Source of the DNA: an uncultured Pelagibacteraceae bacterium | GTDB taxonomy: Bacteria; Pseudomonadota; Alphaproteobacteria; Pelagibacterales; Pelagibacteraceae | DNA length: 41,076 nucleotides | Assembly: GCA_902540545.1 (NCBI GenBank) | Contig: CACBMY010000001.1 | Span: 1 to 41,076 of the forward strand | Reading direction: 5' to 3' | Part shown: positions 16,061-24,481 of the stretch, piece by piece | Layout: every line of letters begins with the position of its first letter | Position numbering within the stretch: the stretch's first letter is position 1 | The notes under the pieces: generated by a model | The model's database searches: none | What the model was told of the DNA's origin: nothing | The model's input: only the letters and a program-made list of their open reading frames with translations | Program-made: the position numbers and the translations under genes

Positions 16061-16672
16061 ATGAATGTAGATATTAAATTACACAAAGAAGATTTGCCAG
16101 ATCAATTAGACCTGGGTGACAATATAGCTGTAGATTGTGAATTTATGGGTCTAAATGTTGATAGAGATAGTCTATGTTTAGTTCAGATATCAACAGGAAA
16201 TAAAGATGCGCATATAATAAAGTTAGATAGAGAAACATATAATGCTCCAAATCTAAAAAGAATTTTGGCTGATAAAAATGTAAGTAAAATTTTTCATTAT
16301 GCTAGAGCAGATTTATTATTTATAAAAAAATACCTAAATGTTCAGGTTGAAAACGTGAATTGCACAAAAATAATGAGCAAGATTGCAAGAAGTTACAGTG
16401 ACAAACATGGTCTTAAAGATTTAATTAAAGAATTTACAGGTACCGATATAAGTAAAAATTTACAATCATCAGATTTTGGAGGAGAATTATCTGATAAACA
16501 AATTCAATATTGTGCGAAAGATGTTATCTATCTTCATCAAATTTATCATTCTTTAAAAAAAATATTAATTAGAGAAAAGAGAGATAGTTTATATAATAGA
16601 AGTATTAAATTTATACACACAAGAGTAGATTTAGATTTAGCTTCTTTTAATTCGGACATTTGGGCTCATTAA
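16061..16672 (+). CDS. nrnC: NrnC-type 3'-5' exoribonuclease (ribonuclease D family)
   Basis: A DEDDy exonuclease consisting only of the catalytic domain (203 residues, no HRDC domain). That matches alphaproteobacterial NrnC, which degrades very short RNAs to mononucleotides, rather than full-length RNase D. Catalytic residues are visible as VDCEF (D25, E27), HYARADLLF (D84) and YCAKDVIYL (Y150, D154). The start at 16061 is chosen because the conserved domain begins there; the frame upstream is the complement of the divergent SDR gene. It heads a long plus-strand run through folC and overlaps the kdsD start by 1 nt. Confidence 0.87.
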   Translation: MNVDIKLHKEDLPDQLDLGDNIAVDCEFMGLNVDRDSLCLVQISTGNKDAHIIKLDRETYNAPNLKRILADKNVSKIFHYARADLLFIKKYLNVQVENVNCTKIMSKIARSYSDKHGLKDLIKEFTGTDISKNLQSSDFGGELSDKQIQYCAKDVIYLHQIYHSLKKILIREKRDSLYNRSIKFIHTRVDLDLASFNSDIWAH

Positions 16673-17652
16673 TGCAAAGAAATAAAGTAGAAGATATAGG
16701 TAGAGGTGTAATTGAGTATGAGATAATTGCATTAAAGAATTTGAAAAAATTTATAAATTCAAATTTTAATAAAATTATAAAAACAATACTAAATTGTAAA
16801 AATGGAAAAATAATAATATCTGGGGTAGGTAAAAGTGGTATAATAGCAAGAAAATGGGCTGCCACGCTTTCATCAACTGGGACACCGTCATTTTTTTTAG
16901 ATGCATCAAATGCTAGTCACGGTGATCTTGGTCAAATTACATCAAATGATGTTGTAATTTTAATAAGTAATAGCGGCCAAAGTGAAGAATTAAAAAATAT
17001 TATTCAATATACCTCAAGAAATAATAATATTAAATTAATCGGTATTACTTCAAAAAGAGACTCCATTTTGTATAAAAACTCAGATACAAGTTTTTTAATG
17101 CCAACAATTAAAGAAGCTGGTCCTGAAAATATTGTTCCAACATCCTCTACTACTACCCAATTAGCATTGGGAGATGCAATTGCGATTGCTTGTATGAAAT
17201 CAAAGAATTTTACAAAATTTGATTTTAAAAAAGTTCATCCTAGTGGATCTCTATCTATAAAATTAAAAACTGTAGAGGACTTGATGATAAGAGGAAAAAA
17301 ACTCCCAATAGTAAGAGAAAATATAAAAATGAAAGATGCTTTAAAAATAATAAGTAAAAAGAAGTTAGGAGTTCTATTGGTTAAAAATATGATTGGTAAT
17401 ACAGTTGGAATTATAACTGATGGTGATTTAAAAAGAATTGCACAGAAATATAATGATTTCGATAATTTAAAAATAAAAAATGTAATGAAAAAAAATCCAC
17501 TAAGTATAGACAAGGATACTCTTGCTGCATCAGCATTATCACTAATGAATTCTAAAAAAATTACATCACTATGTATTCACAAAAGAAAAAAAAATAAAAA
17601 GACTATTGGTTTAATTCATATGCATGATATTTTAAGATCAAATATCAATTAA
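16672..17652 (+). CDS. kdsD: Arabinose-5-phosphate isomerase (KdsD/KpsF)
   Basis: Converts ribulose-5-phosphate to arabinose-5-phosphate, the first step toward KDO. The SIS domain holds IIISGVGKSGIIARKWAATL, TGTPSFFLDASNASHGDLGQI and ILISNSGQSEE. The segment PTSSTTTQLALGDAIAIA and the C-terminal two CBS domains (with GIITDGDLKRI and KKITSLCIHKRKK) are as in E. coli KdsD. The start MQRNKVEDIG overlaps the nrnC stop as TAATG; a TTG four codons upstream is possible. KdsD, KdsB and LptC/LptB here show an LPS-bearing outer membrane. Confidence 0.94.
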   Translation: MQRNKVEDIGRGVIEYEIIALKNLKKFINSNFNKIIKTILNCKNGKIIISGVGKSGIIARKWAATLSSTGTPSFFLDASNASHGDLGQITSNDVVILISNSGQSEELKNIIQYTSRNNNIKLIGITSKRDSILYKNSDTSFLMPTIKEAGPENIVPTSSTTTQLALGDAIAIACMKSKNFTKFDFKKVHPSGSLSIKLKTVEDLMIRGKKLPIVRENIKMKDALKIISKKKLGVLLVKNMIGNTVGIITDGDLKRIAQKYNDFDNLKIKNVMKKNPLSIDKDTLAASALSLMNSKKITSLCIHKRKKNKKTIGLIHMHDILRSNIN

Positions 17653-18419
17653 TGTCAGTTAAATCATTATTACAACTAATTTTACTTTTGTTGATTTTTT
17701 TAATAATTGGAGGAATATACTTTCTTTATTTTTATTCTGGCACAATAAAAACAAAAATAAATGATGAAATTGTTGTTGATCGAAGTAATGAACAGCTAGT
17801 TTCTGAAAATTTATCTCAAAATGATGAAATACTTGAAGATTTAAAAACTCAAGATTCTAATTCTATAAAAGAAAACGAAGAGAAAACAATTTCAGATAAT
17901 ATAGATATTAAAGATGATGAATTAAAAATTTTAGAATATAAAAATGAAAAAGAGTTAACCAAATCACAAGAAAAAACTAAAGATATAAAAAAACTAGAGA
18001 ATTTAACAAAAGAAATAGAATATATTACTTCAAATAAAAATGGCGATATATTTAAAATAACAGCTAAATATGGAAGAACAAACGATATAAATTCAAATAT
18101 TTTAGATTTAGATCAAGTCGATGGAATAATTTCACCTTTAGAAAAATCAAAAATTTTTATTTCATCAAATTATGCAAAATATAATTATACAAACCAAAAT
18201 TCCAAATTTTATGATAATGTTAAAATTAATTTTGAAAATAAAATAATTACGTGTGATAATCTTGATTTAAGTACAAATGAAAATGTTGCAGTTGCTTATG
18301 GAAATGTTGTAGTAAAAGATAATAAATCTGTTATGAAAGCTCAAATTGTTACAATGGATATAACGACAAAAGATATAAATATTAACTCAAACGAAAAAAT
18401 AAATATTCTAACAAAATAA
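17652..18419 (+). CDS. lptC: LptC-like LPS export protein (membrane-anchored OstA fold)
   Basis: Probably the periplasmic LptC that passes LPS from the LptB2FG transporter toward the outer membrane. The 255-residue protein has one N-terminal membrane helix (about residues 8-28) and a long acidic, Asn/Lys-rich linker (about 30-115) that is unusual for LptC. A beta-jellyroll region follows, with KITAKYGRTNDINSN, KFYDNVKINFENKIITCDNL and NVAVAYGNVVVKDNKSVMKAQIVTMDI. The last part also resembles LptA strands. A separate lptA, usual between lptC and lptB, is absent, so this protein may cover both or lptA lies elsewhere. The stop overlaps the lptB ATG by 1 nt. Confidence 0.75.
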   Translation: MSVKSLLQLILLLLIFLIIGGIYFLYFYSGTIKTKINDEIVVDRSNEQLVSENLSQNDEILEDLKTQDSNSIKENEEKTISDNIDIKDDELKILEYKNEKELTKSQEKTKDIKKLENLTKEIEYITSNKNGDIFKITAKYGRTNDINSNILDLDQVDGIISPLEKSKIFISSNYAKYNYTNQNSKFYDNVKINFENKIITCDNLDLSTNENVAVAYGNVVVKDNKSVMKAQIVTMDITTKDININSNEKINILTK

Positions 18420-19195
18420 TGGCTCTGATAAAAAAATTTAGAATTAAAAGCTATAAAAACGAGGAAAATATTGTAGAATTAAAAAATATTTCTGTTTTTT
18501 TTAATAAAAGACAAATATTAGATAATCTAAACCTCAAGATAAATAAACAAGAAATTCTTGGAATGTTAGGACCAAATGGAGTCGGCAAGTCTACAATTTT
18601 TAACTTAATTACTGGGTTAAAAGATCCTAATTATGGCGAGATTATTATTGAAGGTATAAACTGTACTAAATTGCCAATAAATGAAAGATTTAATAAATTT
18701 AAATTAGGGTTGGTTCCTCAATATGGGGGTCTAATTCATGATTTAACTCTACTTGATAATTTGAAGTTAGTTGCAGAGATCCATATAAAAGAAAAAGAAA
18801 TGAGAACTCAAAAAATTAATAAGTTAATTACTAAATTTGAGTTTGAATCTTTACTAAATATAAAAGGTAAACATTTATCTGGTGGACAAAAAAAGAAACT
18901 AGTTATTGCAATGGCGCTTGTAAATGATCCTAAAATTTTACTTCTAGATGAACCTTTTGCTGCTTTAGATATTTTAACAATAAAAATGTTACAAGAAACT
19001 GTGTTAAATTTACAGTCGACAGAGGAAATTTCAGTTGTTATCTGTGATCATCAAGCTAGAGATTTGCTGAATTGTGTAGATAGAGCTATAATTTTATCAA
19101 ACGGAAAAGTAATAGCTTCTGGAAGTCCAAATGAAGTAATAACAGATACAGTTGCAAAAAATGAGTATTTTGGTGATGAATTCAATATAAATTAG
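18419..19195 (+). CDS. lptB: LPS export ABC transporter ATP-binding protein LptB
   Basis: The ATPase that powers LPS extraction from the inner membrane with LptF and LptG. The 258-residue ABC domain shows Walker A GMLGPNGVGKST, Q-loop GLVPQYGGLIHDLTLLDNL, signature LSGGQKKKLVIAMAL, Walker B ILLLDEPFAALD and the switch His in VVICDHQARDLL. Position after lptC fits. In many alphaproteobacteria rpoN follows lptB; here aroA does, in keeping with SAR11 lacking sigma-54. Confidence 0.92.
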   Translation: MALIKKFRIKSYKNEENIVELKNISVFFNKRQILDNLNLKINKQEILGMLGPNGVGKSTIFNLITGLKDPNYGEIIIEGINCTKLPINERFNKFKLGLVPQYGGLIHDLTLLDNLKLVAEIHIKEKEMRTQKINKLITKFEFESLLNIKGKHLSGGQKKKLVIAMALVNDPKILLLDEPFAALDILTIKMLQETVLNLQSTEEISVVICDHQARDLLNCVDRAIILSNGKVIASGSPNEVITDTVAKNEYFGDEFNIN

Positions 19196-19202
19196 TTCAT
19201 CA

Positions 19203-20528
19203 ATGAAAAACCAAATTAAAATCAATCACAGAATTAATCCATTTAATAAAATAATAGATGTCAATGGAGATAAAAGTATTTCTATTAGATGTGTATTATT
19301 AGCATCTCAAGCAATTGGAACATCAAAAATATATAATCTTCTTGAATCAGAGGACGTCATAAACGCACTAAAATCTATAAGTAAACTAGGTATAAAATAT
19401 AAGAAATTCAAAAGATATTATGAAATCAAAGGTTTTGGGTTGAATGGATTTAATGATAAAAAAAAAATTAAATTAAATGCAGGTAATTCAGGAACATTCG
19501 CAAGATTAATATTAGGATTATTAGTAAATTTTAAAAATACAGTGACTTTAATTGGAGATAAAAGCCTCTCTAAAAGAGATTTTTCAAGAATAACAGAACC
19601 TTTAAAAAAATTTGGTGCAAAGTTAAGTTCAAATAAAGGAAGGCTTCCAGTTAAAATTACTGGCTCTGAATTTTTAAGACCAGTTGAATACAATGAAACA
19701 AGAGGAAGTGCTCAATGTAAAAGTGCAGTTATGTTAGCCGCGCTTAAGACACCAGGTTTAACAATCATAAAAGCAAAAAAATCAAGAAACCATACTGAGC
19801 TTTTGCTTAAGTATCTAAATATTCCCATAAAAATATCACCTAAATATAATCATGATTATTTTAAGATAAAAGGTGAAAATAATTTTAAAAGTTTTGATTA
19901 CGTAGTTCCAGGTGATATTAGCTCAAGCTCCTTTTTTATAATTTTGACAATTTTATCAAAAAAATCAAAATTAATTATTAAAAATGTAAATATAAATCAA
20001 ACAAGAACAGGGATAATTAAAATATTAAAAAAGATGAATGTAAATATTATATTTAAAAATAAAAAATTTTATAAAGGTGAGATGATCGCTGATATGATAA
20101 TAAAAAGTACAACCAAAATTAAATCAATTAAATGTCCAAAAAAAATGAACAGTTCTGCAATTGATGAATTTTTAGTAATTTTTTTATTAGCTTCGAAAGC
20201 AAAAGGAATTTCATCTTTCGAAGATTTAGGTGAGCTAAATAAAAAAGAAAGCCCAAGATTAAATATTGCTATTAAATTTTTAAAGATGATTGGAATTAAA
20301 GTGGAAAGAAAAAATGATGACATAAGAATTCATGGTAATCCCCATCTTAATTTATCTGGCAATTATAAAATTAAAAATTTTAGAAAAGATCATAGGATTT
20401 TTATGATGAGTTGTGTGGCTGCTCTAACTTTAGGTGGTAAATGGGAAATCCATGATAAAGATTCTGTTTATACATCGTTCCCAAATTTTTTTAAAATTAT
20501 TAAACAGTTGGGTGGTAAAATTAATTGA
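19203..20528 (+). CDS. aroA: 3-phosphoshikimate 1-carboxyvinyltransferase (EPSP synthase)
   Basis: Joins PEP and shikimate-3-phosphate in the common aromatic pathway. The 441-residue protein shows GDKSISIRCVLLASQ, LNAGNSGTFARLILGLL (PEP site), RGSAQCKSAVMLAAL, SSAIDEFLVIF (catalytic Asp), ELNKKESPRL and RKDHRIFMMSC. One oddity is the segment KRDFSR (residues 124-129), where the family usually reads RPMxR or RPIGH: the Arg is kept but the Pro is Asp. It feeds pheA and trp genes in this window. The stop overlaps the cmk TTG start. Confidence 0.94.
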   Translation: MKNQIKINHRINPFNKIIDVNGDKSISIRCVLLASQAIGTSKIYNLLESEDVINALKSISKLGIKYKKFKRYYEIKGFGLNGFNDKKKIKLNAGNSGTFARLILGLLVNFKNTVTLIGDKSLSKRDFSRITEPLKKFGAKLSSNKGRLPVKITGSEFLRPVEYNETRGSAQCKSAVMLAALKTPGLTIIKAKKSRNHTELLLKYLNIPIKISPKYNHDYFKIKGENNFKSFDYVVPGDISSSSFFIILTILSKKSKLIIKNVNINQTRTGIIKILKKMNVNIIFKNKKFYKGEMIADMIIKSTTKIKSIKCPKKMNSSAIDEFLVIFLLASKAKGISSFEDLGELNKKESPRLNIAIKFLKMIGIKVERKNDDIRIHGNPHLNLSGNYKIKNFRKDHRIFMMSCVAALTLGGKWEIHDKDSVYTSFPNFFKIIKQLGGKIN

Positions 20529-21193
20529 GAAAAAGAAAAAATATAATAACTGTTGCAATTGATTCCCCTGCAGCAGCTGGCGCTGGCACTCAAGCAAAAT
20601 TTATCGCTAGAGAGTATAACCTGCTATATCTTGATACTGGTAAAATATATAGATACATTGGAAAATTGAAGCTAGAGAACAATCAAAAGTTTAATTATAT
20701 TTTTATAAAAAAAAAAATTTCTAAATTAAATTTAAATAAATTAAACGAAAGGAATCTTTTAACAGATAAAGTAGCTACTTCAGCGTCAATAATTGCTAAA
20801 GATAAAAGAATTAGAAATCTAGTAAGGAGTTTTCAGCATCAATGTGCATATAACCCACCCAAAAAATTTGCTGGATCGATACTTGATGGCAGAGACATAA
20901 CATCAGTTATAATGAAAGATGCTATATTTAAATTCTTTATAACCGCAAACCTTAAAGTGAGAGCAAAAAGAAGATTTCTTGAATATAAAAGGTTTAATAA
21001 AAAAATTTCTTATTTTGAAGTTGAAAAAAGCTTGAAGAAAAGGGATTATTTAGACAAAAATAGGCTATACAGTCCTTTAAAAAAAACCAAAGATTCAATC
21101 TTGATAAATACATCTAAATTAAGTAAGAAAGCGTGCTTTAATAAAATAAAAGCTATTATGGACAAAAAACTAGAAAATAATGGAAATTTATAA
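20525..21193 (+). CDS. cmk: Cytidylate kinase with altered P-loop
   Basis: Phosphorylates CMP and dCMP; aroA-cmk-rpsA-ihfB is a conserved order. The start is TTG at 20525, overlapping the aroA stop by 4 nt. The 222-residue protein keeps LLYLDTGKIYRYIG, ILDGRDITSVIMKDA and KFFITANLKVRAKRR. The P-loop, however, reads DSPAAAGAGTQAK, where the family has DGPAxSGKGT: the phosphate-binding Lys is Ala20 and the first Gly is Ser. No other lysine obviously replaces it in the loop. It may still be active with a different phosphate contact, so function is assigned by synteny and the remaining motifs. Confidence 0.88.
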   Translation: MRKRKNIITVAIDSPAAAGAGTQAKFIAREYNLLYLDTGKIYRYIGKLKLENNQKFNYIFIKKKISKLNLNKLNERNLLTDKVATSASIIAKDKRIRNLVRSFQHQCAYNPPKKFAGSILDGRDITSVIMKDAIFKFFITANLKVRAKRRFLEYKRFNKKISYFEVEKSLKKRDYLDKNRLYSPLKKTKDSILINTSKLSKKACFNKIKAIMDKKLENNGNL

Positions 21194-22910
21194 GGATTTA
21201 AAAACACCTGAAAGTCAGCAATTTGAGAAGTTGCTAAATTCTCAATTATCAAAAGATAAAATTGAAGAAGGAAAAATTATAGAGGGAAAAATCACAAAGA
21301 TTACTGACAAATTTGTTTTTATATTTATACCAGGCCTAAAAAGTGAACCAATAATTGACATAAATGAGTTGAAATTAATAGGATTGAAAGACAAAATAGC
21401 ACTAGGTGAAAATATTTCAGTTCTTTTAGAAAAAATTGAAGACAAAAATGGTGAAGTTATTGTATCAGCTTTAAAAGCTCAAAAGATAAAAGGATGGTAC
21501 AAACTGGAAAATGCATACGAGGAGAATAAATCGATAATTGGCAAGATTACCTCGAAATGTAAGGGCGGAGTAATAGTTGAACACGTGGAGACTGGATCTC
21601 TAATGTTTTGTCCTGGATCTCAAATAAGTGATAAACCTTTAAAAAACATAGATCACTTAATTGGAGTAGAACAAAAATTTGCAATTATTAAACTTGATAA
21701 GATAAGAGGCAATGCTTGTGTATCACGTAGACAAATAGTTTCTTCAAATAAAAGAGAGGATAAGGCAAAGATTATTGAAAAGTTTAAAGTAGGCGATATC
21801 ATTAAAGACGCTGTAGTAAAAGGCTACTCTTCTTTTGGTTGCTTTTTTGAAGTAAACAATGAAATAGATGTGTTAGTGCATCTACAGGAAATATCTTATT
21901 CAAGAGTCAATCATCCTGATGAAATATTTAACATTGGCGAGAAACATGATCTAAAAGTTATATCGATAGATAAAGACAAGTTACAAATTGGGTGTTCTAT
22001 AAAACAGCTTTCTCCAGATCCATTTGAACACATTTCAAATTACGAAATAGGAAAAAAATATAAGGTAAAGGTCGATAAAATTACTGATTATGGATGTTTT
22101 TGCTCTCTTGAGCCAGGCTTAAGTACTTTGCTTCATAGCAGTGAAATGAGTTGGACAAAAAAAAATGTTTCTCCAAAGAAATTATTCAAAATTGGAGATA
22201 TGATTGAATGTGTAATTACTGAAATAGATAAAGAAAAAAGAAGAATTGCCATATCTCATAAACTGACAATTGAAAATCCATATGAAGCTTTGATGAACAA
22301 ATATCCTGTTGGAAGTGAAGTCGATGGAGTTGTATCAAGCTCTAACGAATATGCTTTATATGTGAAGCTTGGAAAATACGATATCGATGGTTTCTTGCAT
22401 GCGAATGACCTTAGTTATTTGAATAACCCTGAAGACGAATTAAAAAAATTTAAAAAAGGAGACCAGATTAAAGTTAAAGTCCTAGAAATTAAGAAAGAAG
22501 AGCAAAAAATTAGAGTTGGATTAAAACAATTAGGAAAAGATCCTTTTGACTGGTTTAAAGACAAAAAAATTAATGATATAATTACTGTCCAAGTTGTATC
22601 TACCGATAATAAAGGTTTAATTGTAAAGCCAGAAGAATGTGAATTAGAATTTTTAATCAAAAAGTCAAATATAGCTGTAAATGCGTCGGATGCTAGACCT
22701 TCAAGATTTGTTGGAGGCGAAAGAATAGATACAGCAATATCAGAACTTAATATAGAAAAAAGAAAAGTTAGTTTAAGCATTAAACTGCTTGAAGAATTAC
22801 AAAATAAAGAAGCTGTTTCAAAATTTTCAAGTCCTTTAAGTGGAAAAAACCTTCCATTTTCCTCATTGTCAGAGAAATTAGATGATAAAAAAAAGAAAGA
22901 TGATAAGTAA
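21180..22910 (+). CDS. rpsA: 30S ribosomal protein S1
   Basis: Binds mRNA at the 30S platform and helps start translation on weakly structured leaders, relevant here because clear Shine-Dalgarno sequences are rare. At 576 residues it carries about six S1/OB repeats: two degenerate N-terminal ones that bind the ribosome (to about residue 170) and four RNA-binding ones, recognisable by VGDIIKDAVVKGYSSFGCFFEV, GKKYKVKVDKITDYGCFCSL, VGSEVDGVVSSSNEYALYVK and a final more divergent repeat. It overlaps the end of cmk by 14 nt. Confidence 0.96.
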   Translation: MEIYKDLKTPESQQFEKLLNSQLSKDKIEEGKIIEGKITKITDKFVFIFIPGLKSEPIIDINELKLIGLKDKIALGENISVLLEKIEDKNGEVIVSALKAQKIKGWYKLENAYEENKSIIGKITSKCKGGVIVEHVETGSLMFCPGSQISDKPLKNIDHLIGVEQKFAIIKLDKIRGNACVSRRQIVSSNKREDKAKIIEKFKVGDIIKDAVVKGYSSFGCFFEVNNEIDVLVHLQEISYSRVNHPDEIFNIGEKHDLKVISIDKDKLQIGCSIKQLSPDPFEHISNYEIGKKYKVKVDKITDYGCFCSLEPGLSTLLHSSEMSWTKKNVSPKKLFKIGDMIECVITEIDKEKRRIAISHKLTIENPYEALMNKYPVGSEVDGVVSSSNEYALYVKLGKYDIDGFLHANDLSYLNNPEDELKKFKKGDQIKVKVLEIKKEEQKIRVGLKQLGKDPFDWFKDKKINDIITVQVVSTDNKGLIVKPEECELEFLIKKSNIAVNASDARPSRFVGGERIDTAISELNIEKRKVSLSIKLLEELQNKEAVSKFSSPLSGKNLPFSSLSEKLDDKKKKDDK

Positions 22911-22916
22911 TTAGAA

Positions 22917-23201
22917 TTGTCTACAAAAAAATCAGAAATTATAAATATTCTCTCTAACAATTATCCTAATTTTCTAAAGAAAGATTTAAAAAAAATAATT
23001 GATATATTTATATCAGAGACAAAGAATTCTTTAAAAAGACACGAAAGAATTGAATTAAGAGACGTATTTTCTATAGAGCCAAAGTTTCATAAAGCAAGAG
23101 AAGCAAGAAATCCTAAAACAAACGAAAAAATTTACATTAAAGGAAAGTACTCAATTAATTTTAAATTTTCAAAAATGTGGTCAAAAAAAATAAATGAGTA
23201 A
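22917..23201 (+). CDS. ihfB: Integration host factor beta-like / HU family protein
   Basis: DNA-bending protein downstream of rpsA, the conserved ihfB slot. It has 94 residues from a TTG start 6 nt after the rpsA stop. The N-terminal dimerisation helices (KSEIINILSNNYPNFLKKDL) and the beta-arm with AREARNPKTNEKIYIKGKYSINFKFSK are clear, including the Pro of RNPKT that intercalates DNA. The normally conserved GFG of RGFGSF is replaced by RDVFSI, so it is a divergent member. It overlaps pyrF by 8 nt. Confidence 0.88.
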   Translation: MSTKKSEIINILSNNYPNFLKKDLKKIIDIFISETKNSLKRHERIELRDVFSIEPKFHKAREARNPKTNEKIYIKGKYSINFKFSKMWSKKINE

Positions 23202-23868
23202 ATATAAAGTATTCATTGCTTGTGATAGTAAAAAAGTTTCTGATGTAAAAAAGGTAATAAAATATTCTCAAAATAATAATCTAAAAATTGGATATAAGTT
23301 TGGTTTAGAATTTTTAAATTCTAAAAATGGAAGAAATTTTGTTTCAAATTTAAAGAATAAGACAATTTTTGCTGATTTAAAACTTCATGATATCCCAAAT
23401 ACGTGCGCATCAGCAGTAGATGCTATACAAGATTTAAAAGTTAATTATTTAACGATGCATATTAGCTCAGGCATTGAGGCTCTTAAGTCTGTAAAAAAAG
23501 TATCCGGCAACATTAAGGTAGTTGGTGTAACAATACTTACGTCCTTAGATAATAAAGCGTTAAAAGAAATTGGTTTTAATAAAGATGTAAAAAAATTAGT
23601 ACTTCAACAAGCAAAATTGGCAACTAAAGCAAAATTGGATGCTATAGTATGTAGTGCTCAAGAAGCCAAAATAGTAAAAAGAGTATTTAAAAAAGAGATT
23701 ATAGCCCCTGGAATAAGATTTAGTTCAAGAAAAAATGATCAAAAAAGAACTTTAACTCCTAAGCAAGCCTATAGAAATGGAGCCGATTGGTTAGTAATAG
23801 GAAGAGAAATTACTAAAGGCAATATCAAAAAAAATATCAAAACATTAATTGATCACTTAAATCAATGA
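23194..23868 (+). CDS. pyrF: Orotidine-5'-phosphate decarboxylase
   Basis: Makes UMP from OMP, the last step of pyrimidine synthesis. The 224-residue TIM barrel has the catalytic DLKLHDIPNT (D-K-x-x-D tetrad), VNYLTMHISSG, GVTILTSLDN, IVCSAQEAKI, IAPGIRFSS and the phosphate-binding NGADWLVIGREITKG. It overlaps ihfB upstream by 8 nt, and its TGA overlaps the trpF ATG (ATGA), so the cluster is translationally coupled. Confidence 0.96.
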   Translation: MSKYKVFIACDSKKVSDVKKVIKYSQNNNLKIGYKFGLEFLNSKNGRNFVSNLKNKTIFADLKLHDIPNTCASAVDAIQDLKVNYLTMHISSGIEALKSVKKVSGNIKVVGVTILTSLDNKALKEIGFNKDVKKLVLQQAKLATKAKLDAIVCSAQEAKIVKRVFKKEIIAPGIRFSSRKNDQKRTLTPKQAYRNGADWLVIGREITKGNIKKNIKTLIDHLNQ

Positions 23869-24481
23869 TTAAAGGTTTAAAAATTTGCGGGATCTCAGAT
23901 CCTAAAACTTTAAACTATATTTTAAATCATAGATACAAACCTTCTATGATAGGTTTTATTACAAATTATGAAAAAGTAGAAGATTTATTGAATATGACAA
24001 ATTACAAAATTTAATTAATATTGATAAAAAGAATGTGAACTTTGTGTCTGTTCTCGTGAATCCTAACGATGCAATTTTAGAAAAGATTAAAGATTTGAAT
24101 TTTGACTATTATCAACTCTATGATGTGGATCCTGAAAGAACTGAAGAAATTAAATCAAAATATAAAATAAAAATAATAACCGCAATAACAGTTTCTGGAG
24201 AAGATGACGTGATTAAATACAAAAATTATCTAGAGATATCAGATATAATTTTATTTGACTCTAAAGGATATCATAAATCTGAAAGTTTTGATCATAAACT
24301 GCTGGATATCGTACCGAATGAATTAAATAAAATGATTGCAGGAGATATACAAATAGAAGATATTCCAAATTTTAAAAATAAAAACCTTATGATTGATCTA
24401 AGTGGAGCGTTAGAGGACGAAAATGGAAAAAAAGATATAAGTAAAATTAATAAATTGTTAAACTTATCTGCAAAAATATGA
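23865..24481 (+). pseudogene. trpF: Phosphoribosylanthranilate isomerase, split by a 1-nt frameshift
   Basis: TrpF converts phosphoribosylanthranilate to the CdRP intermediate of tryptophan synthesis. The N-terminal part starts ATG at 23865 (MIKGLKICGISDPKTLN), continues to GFITNYEK, and runs into a stop at 24012-24014. The rest of the protein is in the next frame: KSRRFIEYDKLQNLIN, then VNFVSVLVNPND, YYQLYDVDPE, IILFDSKG and the C-terminus LMIDLSGALED. The shift falls at the five-A run at 23971-23975; one extra A would restore a continuous 205-residue protein with the canonical segment after NYE. The rest is intact, so a recent mutation, sequencing error or recoding are all possible. Confidence 0.85.
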
